A stretch of 64,000 nucleotides of DNA from Rhodocyclaceae bacterium (GTDB lineage: Bacteria; Pseudomonadota; Gammaproteobacteria; Burkholderiales; Rhodocyclaceae). Within the stretch, counting starts at the first letter, position 1, and each line of letters begins with the position of its first letter. The notes under the pieces were generated by a model. The model did no database searches, was not told the DNA's origin, and saw only the letters and a list, made by a program, of their open reading frames with translations. Made by a program: the position numbers and the translations under genes. The DNA lies in the NCBI GenBank assembly GCA_016702335.1, contig JADJEF010000003.1, forward strand, positions 372,001 through 436,000, read 5' to 3'. Below are positions 1 through 8,152 of the stretch, piece after piece.

Positions 1-570
1 CAGCCGCTCGCTGACATGAAATTCACGAGGCTTCCATAGCTTTGCCGGTATTTCGAGCGAGGTGCGCGACTGCACGCGCAGGTAAATGACGTGTTCCGTC
101 TGCGGCGCCAGCGTCACCGGAAAGACAAAGAACCGGTGCTTGAGACGCGGCTGTCAAACGGTTTGCCGTAGCCGCTTTCAATCACTTGGTCCGTCTGACC
201 GGGGGGCAATCTTGTAAAAGTCGACGGTCAGCAACCGGGCGTAGGCAATCTCAAGAAAGCGCTCGATCGGCTGGTCACCACCGTTCTTCAGCGACAAGCG
301 CAGCCAGTAGGTCGACGGCGTAATGCCGTAATTGAGCGCGTCTTTGGTGGTGCTCGAGGGTTTGAATCGGGCCGCGATATCCGCCTTGCGTACGTCGGCC
401 AGGGTCAGTGTGCCCTGTGGGTCCTCCAGTACGTCGAAATAGCGTGCCAGGGGCACCGGGCCATCCCAGGGCTGGGCGGCGTCAAGCAGGTCGTTGCTGC
501 GCGCGGCGCTGGCAAAGAGGATAGCCAACAAGCCAATTGCGTAATACACCAGGCGCAGGTTCAGTGTCAC
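1..570 (-). pseudogene. 7TMR-DISMED2-type membrane sensor, 5' part, frameshifted
   Basis: The first 130 codons (570 down to 178) start with a signal-peptide-like segment. They continue into a sequence resembling the 7TMR-DISMED2 extracellular sensing domain found at the front of many diguanylate cyclases and histidine kinases (for example TPSTYWLRLSLKN and RFLEIAYARLL). The frame then stops at 178. The domain continues in other frames: VIESGYGKPF in one, then HRFFVFPVTLAP and IYLRVQSRTSLEIP open to the window edge. Two frame changes within about 50 bases explain this. One is at the run of six G at 201-206 and the other near 150-158. The homopolymer site makes a sequencing error plausible; real decay is the alternative. 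The output domain lies outside the window. Confidence 0.6.
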
Positions 571-701
571 TGTGCTTAACCGTTCTCGTTAAATCCACGC
601 TGACGTTTATAGCAAACAACCCGTGACTGTGCCTACAGAAATTTTCTGCGGACAGGGCGTTTCAGGTCGCCGACCAAGCCACTGGCAATGACATTCTTCC
701 G

Positions 702-730
702 ATCGCCGTACCGCCAGCGCCGACTTGCGA
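702..730 (+). repeat. 30-bp dispersed repeat, copy 1
   Basis: Reverse orientation relative to the CCGCAAG consensus. It lies in the 223-base gap between the broken sensor gene and the acyl-CoA synthetase. Its middle reads TACC in the + strand. No other feature was recognised in that gap. Confidence 0.8.
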
Positions 731-793
731 GCAGGCGACAGAATGCCGGCATAATCCGCCTCCAATTATTGCCAACCCAGACGGAGTTGCCTC

Positions 794-2503
794 ATGGTCA
801 TTCGTTCTCTCAGTGGCGTACAGCCCAACATCAGTCCTGACGTTCTGCCCCTGCAACGCTTTTACCTGCGTGAGCGGACGATGGCCGATCGGATCTACCT
901 GACCCAGCCCTACGACGGCGGCAAGATCCGGCACTACACCTGGGCCGAGGTGGGTGATGAGGTGCGGCGCATGGCCTCCTTTCTCAAGGCGCAGGACTGG
1001 CCGGCCGGGTCGCGCATCGGCATCCTGGGCAAAAATTCTGCCGGCTGGATCATGTGTGATCTGGCGATCTGGATGGCCGGCCATGTGAGCGTGCCGCTTT
1101 ACCCCATGTTGACCGCCGACAATATTCGCCAGATTGTCAAACACAGCGAATCGGTGGCGTGTTTCATCGGGCGACTGGATGATCGCAGCCTGGCCGATGG
1201 CGTGCCCGACAAGTTGCTCAAGATTGCACTGCCCTTTGCCGACAAGCCCATCCTCGATAAATGTGCTGTGACTTGGGGCGACACCATTGCCAACACCCAG
1301 CCCATGACCGAGTCGCCCACCTTCCCGGGTACTGATCTGGCGACCTTGGTCTATACGTCGGGCACCACCGGGCAAGCGAAGGGTGTCATGCACAGCTTTG
1401 ACACGTTGACGGCGGCCCTGCTGACCATTGTCGGCAATGTCGGTTACCGTGAAGACGACCGCATGTTCTCTTACCTGCCGCTGGCGCACATCATGGAGCG
1501 CTCGGTGCTGGAACTCGCCTCGATCTATTGCGGCGCGCATATTTTCTTTGCCGAATCGCTCGCCACGTTTGCCGACGATTTGCGTCGCGCGCGGCCCACA
1601 CTGTTTGTCTCGGTGCCGCGTCTGTGGCTTAAATTTCAGCAGGGCGTATTTGCCAAGATGCCGCAGAAGAAGCTGGAGCGCCTGTGGCGCATTCCCATTG
1701 TTCGCGGCATCGTCAATCGCAAGATCCTGGCCGGCCTGGGGCTCGATGCCGTGCGCCAATGTGCCAGCGGCAGCGCTCCGCTGACCAAGGAGCTGATGGA
1801 GTGGTATGCCAAGCTGGGCTTGCGCATCTGCGAAGGCTACGGCATGACCGAAGTCGGCTGCACATCGCATGGCAACCGGATGGATGACATCCGCTTTGGC
1901 ACCGTCGGGCCCCCCGCCGACATGGTCAAGCAGCGCATTGACCCCGCCACCAGCGAGGTGCAGGTGCTGACGCCGGGCGCCACGCTGGGTTACTACAAGG
2001 AGCCGGAACTGACCGCCGACTTGTTTACCGCCGATGGCTGGATCAAGACCGGCGACAAGGGCTTGATCAGCGAGAGCGGTCACTTGACCCTGGTCGGTCG
2101 TATCAAGGACAACTTCAAGACCAGCAAGGGCAAGTACGTCGCGCCAGGCCCCATTGAACACAAGCTGGCTAACCATGAAGCGGTCGATACTTGCCTCGTT
2201 GCCGGTTCGTCGATGGCGCAACCGATGGGTATCGTGGTGCTCAACGAACTGGCGATCAAGTCGCTACCGGGGGCGAAGGCGGAACTCGAGGCCTCGTTCG
2301 CGAATCATCTGAAGGTCATCAACACAACACTTGATCCGCACGAGCATCTGGACTGCATTGTACTGACCCGCACGGCATGGACGCCCGACAATGGCCTGCT
2401 GACACCGACCCTCAAGGTCAAGCGCCCGCAAATCGAGGAGCGCTTCGGTGCGTACTTTGAAGAGTGGGCGGCGGCGCGCAAGCCTGTGGTTTGGCTCGAT
2501 TAA
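794..2503 (+). CDS. AMP-forming long-chain acyl-CoA synthetase family protein
   Basis: This 569-residue protein belongs to the ANL adenylate-forming superfamily and should activate a fatty or other carboxylic acid to its CoA thioester through an acyl-AMP. The ATP-binding P-loop motif YTSGTTGQAKG lies near residues 186-197, EGYGMTE near 346 and the hinge-region motif GWIKTGDKG near 415-422. Its short lid resembles bacterial FadD-like and eukaryotic long-chain synthetases (LPLAHIMER, VSVPRLWLKFQ). The length is normal for the family. It is monocistronic in appearance, with the dispersed repeat five bases after its stop codon. The exact substrate cannot be read from the sequence. The first ATG is used because strong similarity begins within about 20 residues of it. 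Confidence 0.88.
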   Translation: MVIRSLSGVQPNISPDVLPLQRFYLRERTMADRIYLTQPYDGGKIRHYTWAEVGDEVRRMASFLKAQDWPAGSRIGILGKNSAGWIMCDLAIWMAGHVSVPLYPMLTADNIRQIVKHSESVACFIGRLDDRSLADGVPDKLLKIALPFADKPILDKCAVTWGDTIANTQPMTESPTFPGTDLATLVYTSGTTGQAKGVMHSFDTLTAALLTIVGNVGYREDDRMFSYLPLAHIMERSVLELASIYCGAHIFFAESLATFADDLRRARPTLFVSVPRLWLKFQQGVFAKMPQKKLERLWRIPIVRGIVNRKILAGLGLDAVRQCASGSAPLTKELMEWYAKLGLRICEGYGMTEVGCTSHGNRMDDIRFGTVGPPADMVKQRIDPATSEVQVLTPGATLGYYKEPELTADLFTADGWIKTGDKGLISESGHLTLVGRIKDNFKTSKGKYVAPGPIEHKLANHEAVDTCLVAGSSMAQPMGIVVLNELAIKSLPGAKAELEASFANHLKVINTTLDPHEHLDCIVLTRTAWTPDNGLLTPTLKVKRPQIEERFGAYFEEWAAARKPVVWLD

Positions 2504-2508
2504 GTGTA

Positions 2509-2536
2509 AATCGCCGTATTGCCAGCGCCGACTTGG
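2509..2536 (+). repeat. 30-bp dispersed repeat, copy 2
   Basis: It starts five bases after the acyl-CoA synthetase stop codon. It matches the consensus in the reverse orientation except at the last bases, where TTGG replaces TTGCGG. Confidence 0.8.
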
Positions 2537-2618
2537 TGGTTCCGGGTGGTTCTGTCGACTCCTTGCGAATCGTAAACACCCGGCGATAGTGACGTTTGCT
2601 AAATCTGGGGATTCGATC

Positions 2619-2999
2619 ATGGGACTAACGTACGCGAACGTGCACTTGACCAATCTGTTCGACAAACTGAGCATGGAAGTCAACGCGCTGGTCGGTACCG
2701 GTGCCACCTTCATGTGCGTCACTGAAGAAGTCGCCACACAACTCGGATTCGATATCACCGAAGTGACTCAGCAGGTGGTTACGCTGGCTGACGGGCACCA
2801 GCGCAAGGTGCCAAAAATTGCCCCGATAGAAATTCGTATGCTGGGGCGCAGCTACGTGACGGAAGCAGTCGTTCTTGGGAACGAGTGCCTGCTCGGAGTG
2901 CTACCGCTGGAGGCCATGGATTTGATTGTTGATCCCCGTGCGCAGCAGGTTATTGCCAACCCGCAACACCCCAATTATCCGGTCGCTATGGCGAAGTGA
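2619..2999 (+). CDS. retroviral-type (clan AA) aspartic protease-like protein, catalytic Asp replaced
   Basis: The 126-residue product has the layout of small bacterial clan AA aspartic proteases: a beta-rich start, the active-site block, then a flap-like stretch (TLADGHQRKVPKI) and a closing GVLPLEAMDLIVDP block. In this family the active site reads D-T-G-A. Here residues 26-29 read GTGA (LVGTGATFMCV), a GGT codon at 2694-2696 where GAT would give Asp. If the base is right, the protein is probably not a working protease. The start at 2619 is preferred because GGGGA lies just upstream and the family starts there; a longer in-frame start at 2448 would overlap the previous gene. Its biological role is unknown. 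Confidence 0.7.
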   Translation: MGLTYANVHLTNLFDKLSMEVNALVGTGATFMCVTEEVATQLGFDITEVTQQVVTLADGHQRKVPKIAPIEIRMLGRSYVTEAVVLGNECLLGVLPLEAMDLIVDPRAQQVIANPQHPNYPVAMAK

Positions 3000-3038
3000 A
3001 TCGTCGCCACGAATCGTCGCGGCGACATTGAGCGCAAT

Positions 3039-3671
3039 TTAAGGTGCCGGGGCTGCCGGGGTCTTGCCATCCGCCGCCATTGCCGCTTCGGGGGTAATGA
3101 TCTCGAACAGGCGCACCACCTTTTTTACGCCGCCGGTGGTCCGCGCAATCTCAACCGCCGAGTTACTTTCATTGAGCGTGACCAGACCCATCAGGAACAC
3201 CACTCCGGCCTCGGTGACGACCTTGACGTGATTGGCATTGAAGCGCTTGTAGTCGAGAAAGCGCGCCTTCACCTTGGAGGTGATGTAGGCGTCGTTGCTG
3301 CGGGCCGAAAAAGCGGACGACTCGCCAATCGCTAGCTCGTTGCTAATGGATTTGACGTTGGCCACGAGTTTGACGGCGGCTTCTGCGTCGTCCTTGGCCG
3401 CGGCATTGGGTACTTCGCCGGTGAGCAGCACCAGGCGGTTGTAGCTGGTGACATTCACATGGCCTTTGTCGCCCAGTTTGTCGCTGATGCGGCTGGCGGC
3501 ACGTAATTCGATACCCTCGTCAGTGACCTGTGTTTCGCCAGCGCGCCGGTCGATGAGCATGAGGGCGGCACCGGCTCCCGCACCGACAATGGCGGCACCG
3601 ACACAGCCGCTGAGCAGGGGAACAGCCAGAACCAGAAAGAGCGGGGTACGCAGGCGGGCAGACAGAGTCAC
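3039..3671 (-). CDS. dolP: DolP/YraP-like dual BON-domain outer-membrane lipoprotein
   Basis: The 210-residue product begins with a lipoprotein signal peptide ending in the lipobox LLSGC. Two BON domains follow, one with ISDKLGDKGHVNVTSYNRLVLLTGEVP and a later one with VKVVTEAGVVFLMGLV, each carrying the conserved glycine that follows a short hydrophobic strand. DolP binds anionic phospholipid and supports outer-membrane integrity and BAM function in enterics. The start is GTG at 3671, overlapping the stop of the upstream SIS-domain gene as GTGA, which implies translational coupling. The order yraN-diaA-dolP is the same as in E. coli. The tail is rich in Ala and Pro. Confidence 0.85.
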   Translation of the reverse strand: MTLSARLRTPLFLVLAVPLLSGCVGAAIVGAGAGAALMLIDRRAGETQVTDEGIELRAASRISDKLGDKGHVNVTSYNRLVLLTGEVPNAAAKDDAEAAVKLVANVKSISNELAIGESSAFSARSNDAYITSKVKARFLDYKRFNANHVKVVTEAGVVFLMGLVTLNESNSAVEIARTTGGVKKVVRLFEIITPEAAMAADGKTPAAPAP

Positions 3672-4270
3672 GATGTTTCTCCAAATAAAAGCGTGTCGAT
3701 GCCATCGCACAGGCAGTGGATGGCGAGCAGATGAACTTCCTGAATGCGTGCGGTGCGCTCCGCCGGCACGCACAGGTGCACGTCGTCGGCGGCCAGCAGA
3801 GGTGCCATCTTGCCGCCCTGTTTGCCGGTGAGCGCAACGACGCGGATACCTTTGGCGTGCGCCACTTTGATGGCCTCAATCACATTGGGCGAATTGCCCG
3901 AGGTCGAGATGGCCAGCAGCACATCGCCCTTGCGCCCTAGTGCCTGGACCTGCTTCGAGAAAACTTCCTCATAGCGGTAATCATTGGCGATCGAGGTCAG
4001 TGTCGAGGTGTCGGTGGAGAGCGCAAGGGCGGCCAGCGGCGCCCGCTCGCGCTCGAAGCGGTTGAGCAACTCGGCGGAAAAGTGCTGTGAATCGCCCGCC
4101 GAGCCACCGTTGCCACAGGCCATGATCTTGCCGTCGGCCTGCAGGCACTGGGCCATCAGTCGGGCCGCGGCATCGATAGGCGCGGCCATTACCGCCAGCG
4201 CCGCCTGTTTGGCAGCGATGCTGTCGGTGAACTGCTGGTGAATACGTCGGGTCAGGTCAATGTCAGCCAT
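3668..4270 (-). CDS. diaA: SIS-domain phosphoheptose isomerase family (DiaA/GmhA)
   Basis: This 200-residue single-domain SIS protein resembles GmhA (sedoheptulose-7-phosphate isomerase for LPS heptose) and its paralogue DiaA (DnaA-binding replication timing factor). Motifs include the phosphosugar loop MACGNGGSAGDSQHF and LAISTSGNSPNV. Position between yraN and dolP is the DiaA context of enteric bacteria, so DiaA is the better name, although a heptose isomerase role cannot be excluded. The ATG at 4270 is chosen because GGAG sits six bases upstream; the longer start at 4282 would place that site inside the gene. Confidence 0.85.
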   Translation of the reverse strand: MADIDLTRRIHQQFTDSIAAKQAALAVMAAPIDAAARLMAQCLQADGKIMACGNGGSAGDSQHFSAELLNRFERERAPLAALALSTDTSTLTSIANDYRYEEVFSKQVQALGRKGDVLLAISTSGNSPNVIEAIKVAHAKGIRVVALTGKQGGKMAPLLAADDVHLCVPAERTARIQEVHLLAIHCLCDGIDTLLFGETS

Positions 4271-4323
4271 GGCAAACTCCACACAAAATCAAAGTGAGGC
4301 GATTATGGTCCCAGGCCCGGCCT

Positions 4324-4704
4324 TCAGTTCGTGGAAAAAGCATCTTGTAACCATGCCATCTGGTTGCCGTCGATGACGACACAGTCAAATCGGCAGGCGC
4401 AGTCGCCATGGCGTTGCAGCCAATGGCGGGCGGCGAGGATGATGCGTCGCTGTTTGGCAGGGGTAATGCTGGCGGCGGCACCGCCGTAGTCGCTGCGGCT
4501 ACGCTGGCGCACTTCGACAAAGACAGTGGTCGCGCCATGGCGGGCAATCAGGTCGATTTCCCCGCCCTTGACGCGGAAGTTGCGCTCAAGCATGACGAGC
4601 CCCTGCCCGGCAAGAAACTCCGCCGCACGCGTCTCGGCCGCGGCGCCCTTGGCCGTCGTTGTTTCGTGCTGGCCTGCCAGCAACCCCCGTAGAATCCCGC
4701 GCAT
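4324..4704 (-). CDS. yraN: YraN/UPF0102 family nuclease-fold protein
   Basis: The 126-residue product matches the UPF0102 family, which has a restriction-endonuclease-like fold and no settled function. It shows the AAAETRAAEFLAGQG start and the candidate metal-site series GEIDLIARHG and VFVEVRQR, followed by SITPAKQRRI. The ATG at 4704 has GGGGAG upstream. Its start codon overlaps the divergent rsmI start codon in the shared CATG at 4702-4705, so the leader of each gene must lie within the other. Confidence 0.87.
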   Translation of the reverse strand: MRGILRGLLAGQHETTTAKGAAAETRAAEFLAGQGLVMLERNFRVKGGEIDLIARHGATTVFVEVRQRSRSDYGGAAASITPAKQRRIILAARHWLQRHGDCACRFDCVVIDGNQMAWLQDAFSTN

Positions 4705-5557
4705 GAGTTCTCCCCGCCTTCCGCCGGCATTGTATGTAGTGGCCACGCCGATCGGCAATCTGGCGGATATCAGTGCGCGTGCCATTGCCACCCTCGCGGG
4801 GGTGGATCTGATTGCCTGTGAAGATACGCGTCATGCCCGGCATCTGCTCGAACACCATGGCGTCACGACCCGACTTATCGCGTTGCACCAGCACAACGAA
4901 GCCGAAGCGGCGCAAAAACTCAATGACCTGCTTGCCGCCGGCCAGGCGGTGGCGCTGATTTCAGACGCCGGCACGCCGGCTGTTTCCGACCCGGGCGCAC
5001 GCACCGTCGCCGCGGTACGCGCTGCCGGCCATCGCGTAGTGCCCTTGCCTGGGCCATCGGCCACGGTGGCAGCGCTTTCTGCGGCCGGCTTGGCCGACAC
5101 ACGCTTCCTGTTTGTCGGCTTTTTACCCGCCAAGCCGGGTGCCCGGCGCACCGAACTCGAGGGCCTGGTCGCTCTGGAGGCGGCGCTGGTGTTTTATGAG
5201 GCGCCGCACCGTATTAGCGAAATGATCGCCGACTTGTGCGCGGTGCTGGGGCCGGAGCGGCAGGTGGTGATTGCGCGCGAGCTGACCAAACTGTTTGAGC
5301 AGATCGTTTCCCTGCCGCTGGGCGAAGCGGCTGACTGGCTGGCGGCGGACGCCAACCATGTGCGCGGCGAGTTTGTGGTGATGGTCTCCGGCGCGCCGAG
5401 GCGCGATGAGTCGGAACTTGACGCCGCCGCGCTGCGCACGCTCAAACTGCTGCTGGCCGAGTTGCCGACCAAGCAGGCTGCAAAACTGGCATCGCAAATT
5501 ACCGGGGCGAGCAAGAACACCTTGTACGCGCGCGCCATTGAACTAAAAACGAACTGA
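4703..5557 (+). CDS. rsmI: 16S rRNA (cytidine-1402-2'-O)-methyltransferase RsmI
   Basis: The 284-residue protein is a full-length RsmI, a tetrapyrrole-methylase-fold enzyme that 2'-O-methylates C1402 in the ribosomal P site using SAM. Diagnostic segments are LYVVATPIGNLADIS at the N-terminus, CEDTRHARHLLEHH, LISDAGTPAVSDPG and the SAM-site LPGPSATVAALSAAG. The start at 4703 fits the family length; an in-frame extension upstream is the antisense of yraN. A weak ribosome-binding site precedes it. In E. coli rsmI is divergent from lpoA-yraN-diaA-dolP; the same arrangement is seen here, but lpoA is absent. Confidence 0.93.
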   Translation: MSSPRLPPALYVVATPIGNLADISARAIATLAGVDLIACEDTRHARHLLEHHGVTTRLIALHQHNEAEAAQKLNDLLAAGQAVALISDAGTPAVSDPGARTVAAVRAAGHRVVPLPGPSATVAALSAAGLADTRFLFVGFLPAKPGARRTELEGLVALEAALVFYEAPHRISEMIADLCAVLGPERQVVIARELTKLFEQIVSLPLGEAADWLAADANHVRGEFVVMVSGAPRRDESELDAAALRTLKLLLAELPTKQAAKLASQITGASKNTLYARAIELKTN

Positions 5558-5582
5558 AAAACGAGCCCCTATAATCGAACGC

Positions 5583-6632
5583 ATGAGTTCAACGCGCCTC
5601 ACTCTCACTCTTACCCGCCCTGACGACTGGCACCTGCACTTGCGTGATGGCGATGCCTTGCGCGCTGTGGTGCCGGACACCGCGCGCCGTTTTGGCCGTG
5701 CCATTGTCATGCCCAACCTGAAGCCGCCGGTGACCACCGTGGCGCAGGCGGCGCAGTACCGCGAGCGTATTCTTGCGGCGGTGCCAAAGGGCATGAGCTT
5801 CGCGCCACTGATGACGCTCTACCTCACCGACAAGACGCCGACCAGTGAGATTGATGCCGCCAGGGCGAGCGGTTTTGTGCACGGGGTGAAGCTGTATCCG
5901 GCCGGTGCGACGACCAATTCCGATGCCGGCGTGACCGACCTGAAGCAGTGTGCCGCGACCCTGGCGCGCATGGAGCAGGTGGGTTTGCCCCTACTGGTGC
6001 ACGGCGAAGTCACCGATGCGGCGGTCGATGTCTTTGATCGTGAATCCGTATTCATTGAGACAGTGCTGACGCCGCTGCTGCGCGAGTACCCGAAACTGCG
6101 CCTGGTGCTGGAGCACATCACGACGCGGCAAGGGGTCGAATTTGTCGCGGGGCAGGGCAGTAACGTGGCCGGTACGCTCACCGCGCATCATCTACTGCTC
6201 AATCGCAACGCCATTTTTGCCGGCGGCATTCGCCCGCATCACTACTGCCTGCCCATCCTCAAGCGCGAGACGCACCGGCAGGCGCTGGTGGCGGCGGCGG
6301 TGGGCGGCAGCGGCAAGTTCTTTCTGGGCACCGATTCGGCACCGCACGGTAAGAGCACCAAAGAAGCGGCCTGCGGTTGCGCCGGGTGCTACACCTCGCA
6401 CGCCGGCATCGAACTGTACGCCGAGGCCTTCGAGGCGGCGGGTGCGCTCGACAAACTGGAAGGCTTTGCCAGCCAGCATGGACCGGATTTTTATGGCCTG
6501 CCGCGCAATACCGAACGCGTTACCCTGCGCAAGGAACGCTGGGCGGTGCCAGGACAACTGACTTATTTGGCCGACGAACCCCTGGTGCCCCTGCGCGCCG
6601 GCGAGTCGGTGGCCTGGACCTTGGTGGAGTAG
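5583..6632 (+). CDS. pyrC: dihydroorotase, class II
   Basis: PyrC catalyses the reversible cyclisation of N-carbamoyl-aspartate to dihydroorotate in pyrimidine synthesis. The 349-residue length and single amidohydrolase barrel fit the class II (PyrC, E. coli type) enzymes. Metal ligands are visible in WHLHLRDG near the N-terminus, the carboxylated lysine in HGVKLYPAGATTNS, the histidines in VHGEV and LEHITT, and the final GTDSAPH. It follows rsmI by 25 bases and is followed three bases after its stop by a lipoprotein gene, so these may be co-transcribed. Confidence 0.95.
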   Translation: MSSTRLTLTLTRPDDWHLHLRDGDALRAVVPDTARRFGRAIVMPNLKPPVTTVAQAAQYRERILAAVPKGMSFAPLMTLYLTDKTPTSEIDAARASGFVHGVKLYPAGATTNSDAGVTDLKQCAATLARMEQVGLPLLVHGEVTDAAVDVFDRESVFIETVLTPLLREYPKLRLVLEHITTRQGVEFVAGQGSNVAGTLTAHHLLLNRNAIFAGGIRPHHYCLPILKRETHRQALVAAAVGGSGKFFLGTDSAPHGKSTKEAACGCAGCYTSHAGIELYAEAFEAAGALDKLEGFASQHGPDFYGLPRNTERVTLRKERWAVPGQLTYLADEPLVPLRAGESVAWTLVE

Positions 6633-6635
6633 CCT

Positions 6636-7085
6636 ATGAAGCGTATTAATTGTGTCGCGCTGCTGGCGGTTGTGCTGACTGTGCTGGCGGGTTGCGGCAG
6701 CCAGCAGGCGGGTTACCAGATCGTCGACCGTCATCATTCGATTTCGGTATCGCGCGATCAGCAGTACCCCGGTTCGAAATGGGATACCAAGTTGGTGGTC
6801 TCGCGCTTTCCCGAATGCCAGCGCCGCTACACGCTGGCGCCGTCGGGCGACAAATTCAAGATGGATCTCTACCGCGTTGAGCCCGGCGTGTTCATCCTCA
6901 ATCAGGGGAAGACCTGGTACGTGGCAGAAACCAAGGAATGTCGTCACCAGAAGTTCGACAGTGTGCCGCCCGAGCCCGGCGAGTTGATCGGCACTTTCCA
7001 AACCAAGGAAGAGGAACTGGTCTTCGTCAGCAAGGAAAAAAAGGGTGACGACGAGGCCGCCAAGAAGCCCGCTGCGGACAAGTGA
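6636..7085 (+). CDS. small lipoprotein, uncharacterised
   Basis: The 149-residue product has a lipoprotein signal peptide with lipobox VLAGC (lipidated Cys near residue 20). The mature part carries several cysteines and ends in a Lys/Ala-rich charged tail. I do not recognise the domain. It is tightly placed between pyrC and the DUF3025 gene, whose TTG start directly abuts its stop codon, so the three genes probably form one transcript. Confidence 0.7.
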   Translation: MKRINCVALLAVVLTVLAGCGSQQAGYQIVDRHHSISVSRDQQYPGSKWDTKLVVSRFPECQRRYTLAPSGDKFKMDLYRVEPGVFILNQGKTWYVAETKECRHQKFDSVPPEPGELIGTFQTKEEELVFVSKEKKGDDEAAKKPAADK

Positions 7086-7799
7086 TTGACTGAGCCGTCA
7101 CCCCCGGCCCTTGAGCATTACAACCAACGTGCCAGCGCGCTAGGCATTCGCACCGGCAGCGGCCTGCCGCTGCGCTTCGTGTTGCCCGACACCCTTGAGT
7201 TGGGCTACGAGCGACGCGCCTTCGAGCGCGGTGAAGTGGTTACTCGTGCTGACAACTGGCACGATGCGTTTAACGCCGAGGTTTGGCTGGAGTTTCCCCG
7301 CAGCAAGTCTTTGCTGAACCGACTGCACGTTGAGGCCCTGGCGGCCGAGCAACCCGGTCGTCGCGGGCGAACGCGTGACCGGCTGACGCAGTTTGATGAG
7401 TGTGGTGTGCTGATCACCGGACTGCCCGAATTTCTCTGGCAGGCGCTGTGTGCGCACCGCTGGACCGAGGTCTTTGTGGCGCATCGCTCACTGCTGGTGG
7501 AGAAGGTGCGCTTTCACTATGTCGGTCACGCCACACGCGATGCCCTGCGTGCCCCGTTTTTCGGTTTGTGCGGCAAAGCCTTGTGGCTCGACGGTGAGTT
7601 TGCCGACGCCTGCGCGCTCGATGAGGCGCTGAATCGCCGTCTCGCCAGCGCCGACTTGCGGAATCCCTGGCCGCCATTGCCGCTACTGGGGATTCCGGGC
7701 GTGGTCGCCGACAACGAAGACCCGGCGTACTACGACGACCATCGACAGTTTCGGCCAGCGCGTAGAATGGGCGCGGGAAGTCCGCCAGGCAATCGCTGA
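7086..7799 (+). CDS. DUF3025 family protein with in-frame dispersed repeat
   Basis: This 237-residue protein matches DUF3025, a proteobacterial family without known function (DNWHDAFNAEVWLEFPRSK, then PLPLLGIPGVVADNEDPAYYDD and FRPARR near the end). It uses a TTG start flush with the previous stop codon. Bases 7632-7661 are a perfect copy of the dispersed repeat, read in frame as ten residues (NRRLASADLR) in the linker just before the conserved C-terminal PLPLLGIPG block. The last 23 bases overlap the start of RNase P RNA, and the residues after FRPARR are probably non-conserved read-through. Confidence 0.8.
   Translation: MTEPSPPALEHYNQRASALGIRTGSGLPLRFVLPDTLELGYERRAFERGEVVTRADNWHDAFNAEVWLEFPRSKSLLNRLHVEALAAEQPGRRGRTRDRLTQFDECGVLITGLPEFLWQALCAHRWTEVFVAHRSLLVEKVRFHYVGHATRDALRAPFFGLCGKALWLDGEFADACALDEALNRRLASADLRNPWPPLPLLGIPGVVADNEDPAYYDDHRQFRPARRMGAGSPPGNR
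7632..7661 (+). repeat. 30-bp dispersed repeat, copy 3, inside DUF3025 gene
   Basis: It is identical base for base to copy 5 in the opposite orientation. It is exactly ten codons in the host reading frame and contributes no stop codon. Confidence 0.85.
7742..7768 (+). promoter_or_regulatory. candidate rnpB promoter
   Basis: TCGACA at 7742-7747 and TAGAAT at 7763-7768 are separated by 15 bases. The -10 box ends eight bases before the first expected base of RNase P RNA. The elements lie inside the DUF3025 coding sequence. The spacing is shorter than the usual 17. Confidence 0.45.
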
Positions 7800-8152
7800 T
7801 TCTTTGTGCAAGCAAGGGGTTGGAGGAAAGTCCGGGCTCCACAGGACAGGATGCCGGCTAACGGCCGGGCGTTATAAGGCGGGGGCAACCTCGCTCAAGG
7901 CGACGGAAAGTGCAACAGAGAACAGACCGCCTGAGCGCAAGCGAAGGCAAGGGTGAAACGGCGAGGTAAGAGCTCACCGCGGACGTGGTAACACGGACGG
8001 CATGGCAAACCCCATCCGGAGCAAGGCCAAATAAGGGCACTATGACGTGGTCCGCGTCGTGTCCGGGTAGGCTGCACGAGGTCGTCAGTAATGGCGATCC
8101 CAGAGGAATGGTTGCCCACGACAGAACCCGGCTTATCGGCGGGCTTCCCACC
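7777..8152 (+). ncRNA. rnpB: RNase P RNA component, bacterial type A
   Basis: This is the catalytic RNA that removes 5' leaders from tRNA precursors. The universally conserved 5' P4 core GAGGAAAGTCCGGGCTCC is at 7823-7840, and the matching 3' core ACAGAACCCGGCTTA is at 8121-8135. The ends pair as GAAGTCCGC at the 5' side with GCGGGCTTC near 8139-8147. The internal segments between the cores, including the GGGTGAAA-like stretch near 7950, fit the type A architecture. The 5' end overlaps the last codons of the DUF3025 gene and the 3' end touches the stop codon of the convergent aminotransferase. No clear T-run terminator follows. Confidence 0.95.

Noticed and set aside
662..2221. 519-codon open frame on the minus strand
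   Set aside because: It is antisense to the acyl-CoA synthetase, has no recognisable domain, and is the kind of long mirror frame that GC-rich codon use produces.
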